Assembly: GCF_013106755.1 (NCBI RefSeq) | Contig: NZ_WHPF01000002.1 | Span: forward strand, 186,001-250,000 | From: Limnovirga soli | GTDB lineage: Bacteria; Bacteroidota; Bacteroidia; Chitinophagales; Chitinophagaceae | Length of the DNA stretch: 64,000 nucleotides | Direction: 5' to 3' | Shown here: positions 46,307-54,851 of the stretch, piece after piece | Layout: the number at the start of each line of letters is the position of its first letter | Numbering within the stretch: the stretch's first letter is position 1 | The notes under the pieces: model-generated | What the model saw: the letters and a program-made list of their open reading frames with translations, nothing else | What the model was told of the DNA's origin: nothing | Database searches by the model: none | Position numbers and translations under genes: made by a program

Positions 46307-46462
46307 ATGAAATTTCAATTTATGCTTTCAGTTTTGCCTAGTAGGATTAGAATTTGGAGCTATCAAAAAGTTACCGGTATATGCAAATATGATTATACCA
46401 TTACCTACACAGGTACAAATTATTATTTTCAAAACAGAAATGCGGTTAAACTTAAAATATAA
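46307..46462 (+). CDS. Possible small protein, 51 residues
   Basis: An ATG-to-TAA frame of 51 codons lies alone in the gene-poor region. The product begins MKFQFMLSVLPSRIRIW and ends NAVKLKI. It is basic and tyrosine-rich, with no obvious membrane helix and no family that I recognise. AT-rich sequence with TTAATTTTTTTAACC lies just upstream. At this length chance is a serious alternative, so the call is tentative. Confidence 0.22.
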   Translation: MKFQFMLSVLPSRIRIWSYQKVTGICKYDYTITYTGTNYYFQNRNAVKLKI

Positions 46463-46686
46463 ACAGGGAAATCTACTAACAATCACTGTCTAATACGGTT
46501 TCAGTATTAACGCCAACAGTTGCAATTATTAGCACATGCTCCTCCTCTCTCTTTTACTATTTACAATTATTATACATAATCAATTTGATTGCCGGCGCAA
46601 ATCAACTTTAGGTGAATTGAACCAGTTTATAACAGTGTGTTTGAATAATACCTGTTTTACCTGCATCAAGGAAGAATGCAGCATCC

Positions 46687-46838
46687 GTTGCGTCGCACAC
46701 TTGTACACCATAAAAGTTGCAGCAATAAATAAGGCAACCAATTGAAGTAATTGTTTCTTACCAAAATAGAGTAAAGAATTAGTGGTTTTTCTTGCTAAAA
46801 GCTGCCTAAAATGATATAGTACAAGAGTGCGACGCAAC
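46687..46838. repeat. Intergenic modular repeat, paired type A / type A'
   Basis: The forward core GTTGCGTCGCACACTTGTAC (46687-46706) and the reverse core GTACAAGAGTGCGACGCAAC (46819-46838) both carry G/C at the outer position, so the change is compensated in the other arm. The pair spans 152 bp. Confidence 0.85.
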
Positions 46839-46905
46839 TGTTGCCTAAAAAAGTGATTGAGCCCGTAACATAAATTTTTTAAAATAAAAAGCAGAAGGTT
46901 ATTGT

Positions 46906-48849
46906 ATGCTGATAAGGGATAAAAAATGCAGTTGGCTTTTGTTAAGCTCCATGCTGTTTTGGGGACAATATGCACAGGCACAATTATGCACCGGCAGTTT
47001 GGGAGACCCGATAGTTAGCATCAATTTTGGGGCAGGTACTGGTCGTGGAGCAGCATTAGGGTCATCAGTAACTGCCTACACTTATTCGTCATCAGGTGAA
47101 CTAGGAGAAGGTGTGTATACCATAGCCAATACAACCTCAGGTTTAAAGGGCAATGCATGGCATGTTACCAAAGATCATACAGGAAACACCAATGGATATA
47201 TGATGGTAGTAAATTCGGCCAAGCTGGCTTCTGAAGGTATTTTTTATACAAAAACGGTAATAGGTTTATGTCCGGGCACCACTTACGAATTTTCTGCCTG
47301 GTTAATAAATATAATGAACCCATCAGCTGGAACTGATCAATACCATCCTAATGTTACATTTAGAATTAATACTACCACGGGTACAGAATTAGGTACCTAC
47401 TCAACGGGAAGTATTGTACAATCCTCATCTGCTACCTGGCACCAATATGGGTTTTACTTTACCACAGGCACCAGTTCTGAGGTAGTTATCACTATATTAA
47501 ATATTGCACCCAGTGCAATGCCCGGCAACGATATTGCACTTGACGATATTGCTTTTAGGGCATGTGGCCCATCTGTTGCTACAGAATTTGTGGGTGGTGG
47601 AACTTCAAAAGAGGTATGCGATGGCACTATTGCTACTTTTACCTTATCGGCAAATGTTTCCAGCGGGTATAACAACCCTGCTTATCAATGGCAGGTTAGT
47701 AAAGATAATGGTAGTACATGGCAGGATATTCTGGGTGCAACTTCCACTTACTATTCAGGTACTTTAACTGCTGTTGCTGTTTATTTATACCGATTAGCGG
47801 TAGCAAGTGGTACTAATATCTTATCGGCCAATTGCAGGATTGTTTCCAATGCGGTAAGTTATACAATACATACAAATCCTGCCATTACAGCAACTGATAA
47901 TTCCCCAACCTGTTATGGCGATACATTGAAACTTTATGTTACCGGCGATAATACAAGCACTTTTACATGGACAGGCCCGAACAATTTTAGTAGCGCAGTT
48001 CAGAACCCTGTAATTAATGGTTTAATAGCCGCAAATAATGGTAATTATATTGTTAAAGTTAAAACAAGTGCCGGCTGTACAAATACTGATACTTTATTGG
48101 TGGATGTAGATGGCAGCCCAACCGTGGATGCAGGGAACTCAAGTGCTATCTGCGAGGGCAACTCGGTTACCTTAAATGGTGTGGGTTCGGGTAGTAGCTT
48201 TTTATGGTCACCTGCAGAAACACTTTCTAATGCACTTATCGCCACACCTGTTGCCACACCGGCAGATACTACTATCTATACCTTAACTGTAAGTAATGGG
48301 CAGTGTAGCAGTAAAGACACTGTTATAATAAATGTTTGGAAAAAACCAATTGCAAATGCTGGTACTGATAAATATATGATTGAAGGTACCTCCGTTACAT
48401 TAAACGGCTCTGTAACTGTGGCAAATGGCACCTATAACTGGGAACCTGAATACAATATTACAGAATCTGCAAGCTTAACTCCTGTTGTAGCGCCTGCCTT
48501 TGATACAACGTATACATTTTTTGTTAGTTCTTCCAACGGATGTGGCACAACCTCTGATCAGGTAAGGGTAAAAGTATATAAAAAAATAAGCATCCCCAAT
48601 ACATTTTCTCCAAACAATGATGGCATAAACGATACATGGAGCATCTTACAATTAAATACCTATACAAGTGCAAGTATTTCAGTATTTAACAGGTGGGGCC
48701 AAATTGTATTTCGCAGTACTGGCTATACCAATGCTTGGGATGGAAGATACAATGGCAAATTATTACCTGTTGGAACCTATTATTATATCATTGATCTTAA
48801 AACAAGCATTCCATTACATTATACAGGTTGGATAGCATTATTAAGATAA
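46906..48849 (+). CDS. Secreted adhesin with Ig/PKD-like domains and T9SS type B sorting domain
   Basis: The 647-residue protein has a signal peptide (LLLSSMLFWGQYAQAQ). About residues 25-225 form a galactose-binding-like domain (VSINFGAGTGRG, FSAWLINIMNP, NDIALDDIAFRACGP). Three to four Ig/PKD-like domains follow (YQWQVSKDNGSTWQDI; TWTGPNNFSSAVQNP; FLWSPAETLSNA; YNWEPEYNITES). A CHU_C gliding-associated domain ends the chain (PNTFSPNNDGINDTWSI, SVFNRWGQIVF, LPVGTYYYIIDL). It should be exported by T9SS and anchored at the cell surface. The PorP/SprF-like gene starts 13 bases later, the standard adhesin/partner arrangement. Confidence 0.93.
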   Translation: MLIRDKKCSWLLLSSMLFWGQYAQAQLCTGSLGDPIVSINFGAGTGRGAALGSSVTAYTYSSSGELGEGVYTIANTTSGLKGNAWHVTKDHTGNTNGYMMVVNSAKLASEGIFYTKTVIGLCPGTTYEFSAWLINIMNPSAGTDQYHPNVTFRINTTTGTELGTYSTGSIVQSSSATWHQYGFYFTTGTSSEVVITILNIAPSAMPGNDIALDDIAFRACGPSVATEFVGGGTSKEVCDGTIATFTLSANVSSGYNNPAYQWQVSKDNGSTWQDILGATSTYYSGTLTAVAVYLYRLAVASGTNILSANCRIVSNAVSYTIHTNPAITATDNSPTCYGDTLKLYVTGDNTSTFTWTGPNNFSSAVQNPVINGLIAANNGNYIVKVKTSAGCTNTDTLLVDVDGSPTVDAGNSSAICEGNSVTLNGVGSGSSFLWSPAETLSNALIATPVATPADTTIYTLTVSNGQCSSKDTVIINVWKKPIANAGTDKYMIEGTSVTLNGSVTVANGTYNWEPEYNITESASLTPVVAPAFDTTYTFFVSSSNGCGTTSDQVRVKVYKKISIPNTFSPNNDGINDTWSILQLNTYTSASISVFNRWGQIVFRSTGYTNAWDGRYNGKLLPVGTYYYIIDLKTSIPLHYTGWIALLR

Positions 48850-48862
48850 AAAGATTGCTTTT

Positions 48863-49879
48863 ATGAAATACTTTAGCACTTTACTTATATTCTGTTTACA
48901 TGTTTCAACCGGAAATTGTCAACAAAAAGCGCACTATACGCAGTATATCCTCAATCAGTATATTATTAATCCGGCACTAACAGGTATAGAAAATTACATT
49001 GATGTAAAAGTTAGTCACCGCCAGCAATGGACAGGTTTGGATGGTGCACCTGTTACCAGTTATATTTCTATTCAGGGGCCAATTGCAAAAAAGGATTACC
49101 GAACTACTGCAACTTCTTTTAGAGTGCCGGGCGAAAATCCAAGAGGGAATGCATACTGGGATAATTACACTGCTGCCGAGCCACACCATGGCATTGGAAT
49201 ACAATTTATAAAAGATGTTACTGGCCCATTAAGTAACGTTGGCGCATATGCCACATATGCTTATCATATTGGTATATCTCCCCGCACAAATTTGGCGGCC
49301 GGTATGGGTGTGGGGCTTACGAGGTTTGGCCTTGATGCATCTAAATTGGAATTTAATACTACCGTAGATCCCGTAGTGTATACCAGTAACCTTATCAATA
49401 CCACAAAGCTTGATTTTAATGCAGGCCTTTATCTTTATTCTTCTGATTATTTTATCGGGCTTTCAGCACAGCAATTAATTCCCTCCCGAATAGATTTTTC
49501 AAACAATATTATCACAACCCAAACAGGTAAAATGGTACCGCATCTATTTGCAACAGCGGGGTACAGGTTTTTGTTAAACGAAAACTTTAATCTCACTTCT
49601 TCAATAATGCTTAAATATATTCAACCGTTGGCCATTCAGCCTGAATTGAATCTTAAACTTCAATATAATGATTTGTTATGGACGGGAGCAAGTTATCGTT
49701 ATAAAGATGGTTTTGCGGCCATGCTGGGTATTAATGTGCTTAATTTTTTTAATATAAGTTACTCTTATGATTACTCCACCTCTTCCCTAAGTACCTACAC
49801 CAAAAACACCCACGAGTTTATTCTAGGTTTTTTGCTAAATAATAAATATGCAGATACCTGTCCAAAAGCATTTTGGTAA
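48863..49879 (+). CDS. PorP/SprF family type IX secretion membrane protein
   Basis: The 338-residue protein has a signal peptide (KYFSTLLIFCLHVSTGNC) followed by the family opening YTQYILNQYIINPALTGIEN, with SHRQQWTGLDGAP. Amphipathic beta strands run to the end (YSYDYSTSSLSTYTKNTHEF), consistent with a 14-strand outer-membrane barrel. PorP/SprF proteins help specific T9SS type B cargo reach or attach to the surface. Here it is directly downstream of such a cargo gene and most likely serves it. The other type B adhesin, at 26115, has no neighbour of this kind and may share this one. Confidence 0.94.
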   Translation: MKYFSTLLIFCLHVSTGNCQQKAHYTQYILNQYIINPALTGIENYIDVKVSHRQQWTGLDGAPVTSYISIQGPIAKKDYRTTATSFRVPGENPRGNAYWDNYTAAEPHHGIGIQFIKDVTGPLSNVGAYATYAYHIGISPRTNLAAGMGVGLTRFGLDASKLEFNTTVDPVVYTSNLINTTKLDFNAGLYLYSSDYFIGLSAQQLIPSRIDFSNNIITTQTGKMVPHLFATAGYRFLLNENFNLTSSIMLKYIQPLAIQPELNLKLQYNDLLWTGASYRYKDGFAAMLGINVLNFFNISYSYDYSTSSLSTYTKNTHEFILGFLLNNKYADTCPKAFW

Positions 49880-49965
49880 ATAACAATAACAGATACTTCA
49901 AAACTTCATTCAAATACCAACCTAAAATACTATTGGGAAAGGATTGTAGATATATGTTTTAATGT

Positions 49966-50143
49966 ACCCGGCACCTGTAAGGTAATGCAAGTGCCGTTGC
50001 GTCGCACAATTGTACGTTCAGCTATAATGGCAACAGTAAAACCAATTCATTGCTATAATAGAAAACAAATACATTGCTGCATAGCATTACTATGGCACAA
50101 GAGTGCGACGCAAGTAAAGCTTTATTTTTAGGGTAAGCCGGGT
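49966..50143. repeat. Intergenic modular repeat, full-length, type A / type A'
   Basis: This is the clearest complete copy. The outer arm ACCCGGC (49966-49972) is followed by the core GTTGCGTCGCACAATTGTAC (49996-50015). GCTGCATAGCATTACT leads to the reverse core (50095-50114), and then comes the outer arm GCCGGGT (50137-50143). The 178 bp lie between the PorP/SprF gene and tRNA-Pro. The rest of that 409-bp gap contains the hairpin at 50246. Confidence 0.88.
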
Positions 50144-50245
50144 TCAAAATTTAAAAAAGCTATCAGGCAGAAAGCTGTTTCTTCCTTTACTGTAATTGCT
50201 GGCTGTATACAATCTTAGCAGGTAATTAGAAATGCATAAATGCAA

Positions 50246-50271
50246 CAATGCCTGTAAAAATTACAGGCATT
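50246..50271. terminator. Hairpin, probable terminator next to tRNA-Pro
   Basis: CAATGCCTGTA and TACAGGCATTG form an 11-bp perfect stem around AAAAT. It lies 17 bases past the tRNA-Pro 3' end (minus strand). The T content after it is modest on both strands, so direction is uncertain. Confidence 0.65.
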
Positions 50272-50288
50272 GTATTTTACATTTTATG

Positions 50289-50362
50289 TCGGGTGGACTG
50301 GATTCGAACCAGCGACCCCTTGCACCCCATGCAAGTGCGCTACCGGGCTGCGCCACCACCCG
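50289..50362 (-). tRNA. tRNA-Pro (anticodon GGG)
   Basis: On the minus strand the acceptor arms CGGGTGG/CCACCCG pair perfectly. The D-arm has GGCGCAGCCCGGTAGCGC, and the anticodon stem CTTGC/GCAAG holds the loop ATGGGGT, with GGG at 50328-50326. The T-arm GCTGG-TTCGAAT-CCAGT (one wobble) and discriminator A follow. The 3' CCA is not encoded. It reads CCC and CCU codons. Confidence 0.95.
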
Positions 50363-50451
50363 TAATTATGCATTATTTACATAAACGGGTTGCAAATGTA
50401 AAGGCTTTTACCAAAATTCAATATATATTCGCCAAATTTTACTTCTCGCTC

Positions 50452-51717
50452 ATGAATATTTTATTGAAGCAGGTAACAATTGCTGAGCAGGGCTCACCTT
50501 ACAATGGTTCTGTAAAAGATATTCTTATTACCAATGGCATTATTCAACAAATTGAAGATGTTATTGACGAACCCAATGCTACTGTATATCATCTTGAAGG
50601 CAACTGTGTTTCGCCGGGTTGGGTAGATATTTTTACCCATTGCTGCGACCCCGGTTTGGAGTTTAAAGAAACCCTTTCTACTGCAGTTGATGCTGCTGCT
50701 GCAGGTGGATATACGCATATTTTTACCTTACCCAATACCAATCCGGTAGTACATAATAAATCGCAGGTAGAATATATAACGCAAAAAGCTAATAACCTGC
50801 CAATACATGTTCAACCCCTTGGGGCTGTTACAAAAAATTGTGAGGGAAAAGAGTTGGCAGAAATGTATGATATGTATGCCAGCGGTGCCGCAGCATTTAG
50901 CGATGGGATTAATGCGCTTCAATCTGCCGGCTTAATGGTAAAAGCGCTTCAGTATGTAAAGGCATTTAACGGTGTTATTATACAGTTACCGGTAGATAAA
51001 AGTATTGGCCAATTTGGTTTAATGCACGAAGGCATAGTATCTACCAGATTGGGTTTACCAGGTATCCCCGCCATGGCAGAAGAAATTATAGTGGCCCGGG
51101 ATATTAAACTTGCCCGTTATGCTGATTCTAAACTGCACTTTTCTGGAGTTAGTTCTCCCAAATCGCTGGAATATATAAAAAGGGCAAAAGAGGCGGGTTT
51201 ACAGGTAACCTGTTCAGTAACGCCATATCACCTGTTTTTCTGCGACGAGGATCTTGCCGGATATGACACCAATTTAAAAGTTAGTCCGCCGCTACGCAGC
51301 AGAACTGATATGTTGGCTTTACGCGAATTTGTTTTGGATGGAACAGTAGATTGTATTGCCAGCCATCATTTACCGCATGAATGGGATAGCAAAATATGCG
51401 AATTTGAATATGCTAAATATGGTATAACCGGTTTACAAACAGCATATAGTGCCCTGCAAACCGTATTACCAGGCATTACACCTGAAAGGATTGCCAATTT
51501 GTTTAGTGTAAATGCACGAACAATTTTTAGTCTGCCAAATGCCACCATTTCCCAGGGCCAAAAAGCTGAATTAACTATTTTTAACCAGCAAGCCGGCTTT
51601 GTTTTAAATAAAGAGGATATAAAAAGTAAATCTATCAACACACCTTTTATAGGTGCAGATTTAAGTGGAAAAGTAATTGGTATATATGCCAAAGGAAACT
51701 TAGTTTTGAACAAATAA
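50452..51717 (+). CDS. Dihydroorotase-like amidohydrolase lacking key metal ligands
   Basis: I start at the ATG at 50452 (MNILLKQVTIAEQGSPYNG); a longer frame runs back through the antisense of tRNA-Pro and is not coding. The 421 residues align with Bacteroidota dihydroorotases (PGWVDIFTHCCDPGLEFKET, TLPNTNPVVHNKSQVEYI, GIVSTRLGLPGIPA). Key positions differ. The HxH metal motif reads F61-T-H63, and the DHAPH motif reads H305-H-L-P-H, with the catalytic Asp replaced. A related Bacteroidota lineage already lacks the first His, so part of this is lineage-wide. The protein may be an inactive partner or act on another substrate. It heads a same-strand run of four genes. Confidence 0.82.
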   Translation: MNILLKQVTIAEQGSPYNGSVKDILITNGIIQQIEDVIDEPNATVYHLEGNCVSPGWVDIFTHCCDPGLEFKETLSTAVDAAAAGGYTHIFTLPNTNPVVHNKSQVEYITQKANNLPIHVQPLGAVTKNCEGKELAEMYDMYASGAAAFSDGINALQSAGLMVKALQYVKAFNGVIIQLPVDKSIGQFGLMHEGIVSTRLGLPGIPAMAEEIIVARDIKLARYADSKLHFSGVSSPKSLEYIKRAKEAGLQVTCSVTPYHLFFCDEDLAGYDTNLKVSPPLRSRTDMLALREFVLDGTVDCIASHHLPHEWDSKICEFEYAKYGITGLQTAYSALQTVLPGITPERIANLFSVNARTIFSLPNATISQGQKAELTIFNQQAGFVLNKEDIKSKSINTPFIGADLSGKVIGIYAKGNLVLNK

Positions 51718-51729
51718 CTCATCATCATT

Positions 51730-52251
51730 ATGGAACAAAAAATTGCCACCCCAGTTGAGAAAGGATTAATTATCTCTTTAATCCTGATTGTAATAGGTTT
51801 AGTACTTTATTTCACCAATCAATACACCAATAAAACATTGGGTTATTTACAATACCTCGTGTTAATGGGCGGAATAATATGGGGCTGTATTGTGTATGCC
51901 CAGCAAATGAAAGGAAATGTAACATTTGGTAATGTATTTGCCCATGGTTTTAAAATAACCGCTTTTGTGGCAGCTACACTGGCAGTGTACACTTTTGTAT
52001 CAGTAAAATTTATCTTCCCTGATATCATTGATAAATCCATTGAAATGATGCGGGCTGAAATGGCCAACAACAAAGACCTTACTGAAGAAAACATTCAAAC
52101 AGCATTGTCAATGACCCGCAATTACTTTGTTCCATTTGCTGTTGGAGGCATATTGGTAATGTTTGCAATATTGGGTGCAATATCTGCTTTAATTGGCGCT
52201 GCGGTAGCTAAGAAAAATCCGCAAGACCCTTTTGGTCAACCTCAAATGTAA
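51730..52251 (+). CDS. DUF4199 membrane protein
   Basis: The 173-residue protein has four hydrophobic helices (about 12-30, 38-56, 72-92, 138-162) joined by short loops. A longer outer loop between helices three and four is rich in Asp, Glu and Met (SIEMMRAEMANNKDLTEENI). Its pattern GLIISLILIVIGLVLYF and GNVFAHGFKITAFVAAT fits the DUF4199 family of Bacteroidota inner-membrane proteins, whose role is unknown. It starts 12 bases after the dihydroorotase-like gene and ends nine bases before the GT2 start, so it belongs to that operon and may assist the glycosyltransferase. Confidence 0.85.
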   Translation: MEQKIATPVEKGLIISLILIVIGLVLYFTNQYTNKTLGYLQYLVLMGGIIWGCIVYAQQMKGNVTFGNVFAHGFKITAFVAATLAVYTFVSVKFIFPDIIDKSIEMMRAEMANNKDLTEENIQTALSMTRNYFVPFAVGGILVMFAILGAISALIGAAVAKKNPQDPFGQPQM

Positions 52252-52260
52252 TTGTATAAA

Positions 52261-53208
52261 ATGGACGTTTCCATCGTTATTCCCCTTTTTAATGAGGATG
52301 AATCGCTTACAGAGTTATCAGAATGGATTACCCGTGTGGTTACAGCCAATAAGCTTAGCTATGAGATAATTCTGGTTGATGATGGCAGTACTGATAATAG
52401 CTGGGAAGTTATTCAACAACTTGCAAAAGGGAATTCCCAGATAAAAGGCATAAAATTTCAGCGTAATTATGGCAAATCTGCCGCATTAAACGAAGGGTTT
52501 AAAGCAGCAAAAGGAAATGTTGTTATTACCATGGATGCCGATATGCAGGATTCGCCGGACGAAATTCCAGCCTTACATAATATGATTATGCAGGAAGGTT
52601 TTGATTTGGTAAGCGGCTGGAAAAAGAAACGATATGATAATGCGCTTACCAAAAATCTGCCATCCAAATTATTTAATGCGGCAGCCAGAAGAACGTCGGG
52701 AATTCCGCTACATGATTTTAACTGCGGATTGAAAGCATACCGTTTCAAAGTCATCAAAAGTGTGGAAGTATATGGCGAAATGCACCGGTACATACCTGTG
52801 CTAGCCAAACTAGCCGGCTTTAGAAAAATTGGAGAAAAAGTAGTTGAACATAGGGCCAGAAAATATGGTATTACCAAATTTGGTCTTAACCGCTTTATCA
52901 ATGGCTTTTTGGATTTACTGAGCCTTAATTTTGTTGGCCGTTTTGGCAAAAAGCCCATGCACTTTTTTGGTTTATATGGCACACTTTGCTTTTTATTAGG
53001 TTTTGGTATCAGCATATACCTTATTCTTTCAAAATTTCTGATTGAAGACTATGGGCTAACCAATAAACCTGGTTTTTATATAGCATTGGCTATAATGGTT
53101 ATAGGTATGCAATTATTTCTAACCGGTTTTATTGCAGAATTAGTTGGCCGAAATTCTACTGAAAGAAATACCTATCTAATAGAGGAAAAACTGGGTTTAG
53201 ATCAATAG
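52261..53208 (+). CDS. Glycosyltransferase family 2, dolichol-phosphate-mannose-synthase-like
   Basis: I use the ATG at 52261 (MDVSIVIPLFNEDESLTEL), giving 315 residues. The GT-A domain has ILVDDGSTDNSWEVI, the DxD motif VITMDADMQDSPDEIP and the acceptor-site stretch HDFNCGLKAYRFKVIKSVEV. Two C-terminal helices (about 230-252 and 268-300) anchor it in the inner membrane. This is the DPM1/GtrB/ArnC type, which transfers a sugar to undecaprenyl phosphate for later transfer outside the membrane. The sugar is unknown. It sits between DUF4199 and a GT4 gene in the same operon. Confidence 0.93.
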   Translation: MDVSIVIPLFNEDESLTELSEWITRVVTANKLSYEIILVDDGSTDNSWEVIQQLAKGNSQIKGIKFQRNYGKSAALNEGFKAAKGNVVITMDADMQDSPDEIPALHNMIMQEGFDLVSGWKKKRYDNALTKNLPSKLFNAAARRTSGIPLHDFNCGLKAYRFKVIKSVEVYGEMHRYIPVLAKLAGFRKIGEKVVEHRARKYGITKFGLNRFINGFLDLLSLNFVGRFGKKPMHFFGLYGTLCFLLGFGISIYLILSKFLIEDYGLTNKPGFYIALAIMVIGMQLFLTGFIAELVGRNSTERNTYLIEEKLGLDQ

Positions 53209-53221
53209 CACCTTGGAAAAA

Positions 53222-54358
53222 ATGAAAAAATTGATCATCATTGGTCAGGCACATCCCATACGTGGAGGTATTGCTTCCTTTAACGAGAGGCTTGCGTTGG
53301 AATGTATTGAACAGGGGATTCAAACATCTATTTATACATTTTCCTATCAGTATCCAGGATTTTTATTTCCAGGTAAAACACAATATACTACTGAGCCGTT
53401 AAACAAGCCACTTGACATAAAGGTTTGTATCAATTCTATTAATCCACTTAAATGGATAAGTGTAGGCAAGCAATTGCAAAAGGAAAATGCTGATGTAATA
53501 GTATTTGCCTATTGGCTGCCATTAATGGGGCCGGCATTGGGTACAATAGCCCGAATTGCCAAACGAAATTCAACAACCAAAATAATTTGTATTGCACACA
53601 ATGCCATCCCTCACGAAAAACGCCCTGGCGATAATGCATTTACCTACTATTTTGCCAGTGCAATGGACGCTTTCATAGCGCTTAGCACCAAAGTAAAAAA
53701 CGACCTGGCTACGTTTACCCATAAATCCATTGTTCAAACTGTACATCCTTTGTTTGATCATTTTGGCAGTATAATACCTGTAGCTCAAGCCCGTAAACAG
53801 TTGGGTATTCATCCTGATCAAAAAATTATTTTGTTTTTTGGGTTTATACGCAAATACAAGGGTTTGGATATTTTAATTGAAGCTATACATATCTTAAAAC
53901 AGCAAGCTGCATTAGAAAACATTAAGCTGATGATTGCCGGCGAATTTTATGATGACGAGCAAATCTATCAGCAACAAATTGACGCAGCTGGAATTAGAGA
54001 AGATCTTATTATAAATGCGGATTTTATTGCAGAAGACCAGGTGAAATTTTATTTATGTGCGGCCGATTTTGTTATTCAACCATATCGGAATGCTACCCAA
54101 AGTGGGGTAACTCCCCTCGCCTATCATTTTGAAAAACCCATGTTGGTTACTAATGTTGGCGGATTGCCAGATTTGGTACCAGATGGCAAAGCCGGATTAG
54201 TTTGTGAACCCCATGCAGAAGATATTGCCAAACATATTTTGCGTTTATACCAACTTGGCACAGATTATTTTTTACCTGGCCTGCGATACGAAAAACAGAA
54301 ATATAGCTGGAATATTCTTGTGAATACCATTAAACAACTGGCTCAGGAAAATTTGTAA
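53222..54358 (+). CDS. Glycosyltransferase family 4
   Basis: I use the ATG at 53222 (MKKLIIIGQAHPIRGGIASF) instead of an upstream TTG, giving 378 residues. The GT-B fold is shown by the N-domain loop RGGIASFNERLA, the segment IICIAHNAIPHEKRPGDN and the donor half with ILFFGFIRKYKGLDILIEAI. VIQPYRNATQSGVTPLAYHF stands where E-x7-E usually lies. That last motif is modified relative to the common form but is seen in some GT4 branches. It is the last gene of the operon beginning at 50452 and presumably extends a glycan begun with its GT2 neighbour. Confidence 0.92.
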   Translation: MKKLIIIGQAHPIRGGIASFNERLALECIEQGIQTSIYTFSYQYPGFLFPGKTQYTTEPLNKPLDIKVCINSINPLKWISVGKQLQKENADVIVFAYWLPLMGPALGTIARIAKRNSTTKIICIAHNAIPHEKRPGDNAFTYYFASAMDAFIALSTKVKNDLATFTHKSIVQTVHPLFDHFGSIIPVAQARKQLGIHPDQKIILFFGFIRKYKGLDILIEAIHILKQQAALENIKLMIAGEFYDDEQIYQQQIDAAGIREDLIINADFIAEDQVKFYLCAADFVIQPYRNATQSGVTPLAYHFEKPMLVTNVGGLPDLVPDGKAGLVCEPHAEDIAKHILRLYQLGTDYFLPGLRYEKQKYSWNILVNTIKQLAQENL

Positions 54359-54425
54359 TCCAGCAATATATTTTTATCGCATCACCTCTTGTTTTGTATC
54401 TGCTGCTTCGACACTCAAATACCTA

Positions 54426-54851
54426 TCAATCAATTTTATTCCAGGTTAATTTGGCACCAAAACCTTTGCTGTTATCCGTCATTTTTATTTGTGTTAACGC
54501 TATGGCCCAAATAGTACCCGACATAGCTAAAGCAAAAGGATATGCTTTGTGATAAATAGTAGCGGCCTGTTGAATAAGTACACTTGATTGTGGTAATACT
54601 TCTCCCTGCCATTGTACCCCCTTTAATAGCAAAGGGTTTATTTTATTAGGCAAAATAGTTCCGGCAGCCATTTTTTGGGCCAACATTAATGTTGCATGGT
54701 TTGTATCATTGTGGGTTTTATAAATAAGTAAATAATTTGCTGCGTCAAACGCATAAAAGCAATTGAAACAATAAGGGTTAGCAGCTGTATCGGTAGTACA
54801 AATACTGGCTACAGTTTGCTTTTGCAAAAAACTTATAATATTTGGGTTCAT
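54426..54851 (-). CDS. Putative PNPOx-like flavin/pyridoxamine-oxidase fold protein
   Basis: I place the start at 54851 (MNPNIISFLQKQTVASICTT), giving 141 residues. Its ATG overlaps the ferredoxin stop as ATGA, a classic coupled arrangement. The protein looks like the PNPOx-like split-barrel fold: strand TVASICTTDTAANPYCFNCF, then LLIYKTHNDTNHATLM and GVQWQGEVL. These proteins bind FMN or other cofactors in many roles. Several Cys occur near the N-terminus (C16, C28, C31). The tight link to a ferredoxin and a U32 protein suggests a small redox role in the same process. The family assignment is probable, not certain. Confidence 0.68.
   Translation of the reverse strand: MNPNIISFLQKQTVASICTTDTAANPYCFNCFYAFDAANYLLIYKTHNDTNHATLMLAQKMAAGTILPNKINPLLLKGVQWQGEVLPQSSVLIQQAATIYHKAYPFALAMSGTIWAIALTQIKMTDNSKGFGAKLTWNKID

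Larger units (their letters stand above)
46004..46905. other. Long gene-poor region with one repeat pair
   Basis: This 902-bp stretch lies between the divergently read LytS kinase and the T9SS adhesin. It contains the repeat pair at 46687-46838 and a small possible open frame at 46307-46462. Open frames that run through the repeat pair on either strand look like read-through of repeats rather than genes. I see no RNA gene. It presumably carries both promoters. Confidence 0.5.

Noticed and set aside
46580-46981. A 133-codon open frame on the minus strand
   Set aside because: It runs through the repeat pair at 46687-46838 and into the antisense of the adhesin's signal peptide. Its product shows repeat-derived residues and no domain.
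50248-50451. A longer N-terminus for the dihydroorotase-like protein
   Set aside because: The extension is translated from the antisense strand of tRNA-Pro and adds no family-like residues. The ATG at 50452 matches the family start.
52467-53015. A 182-codon open frame on the minus strand
   Set aside because: It lies wholly inside the GT2 gene in antisense and shows no recognisable protein features.
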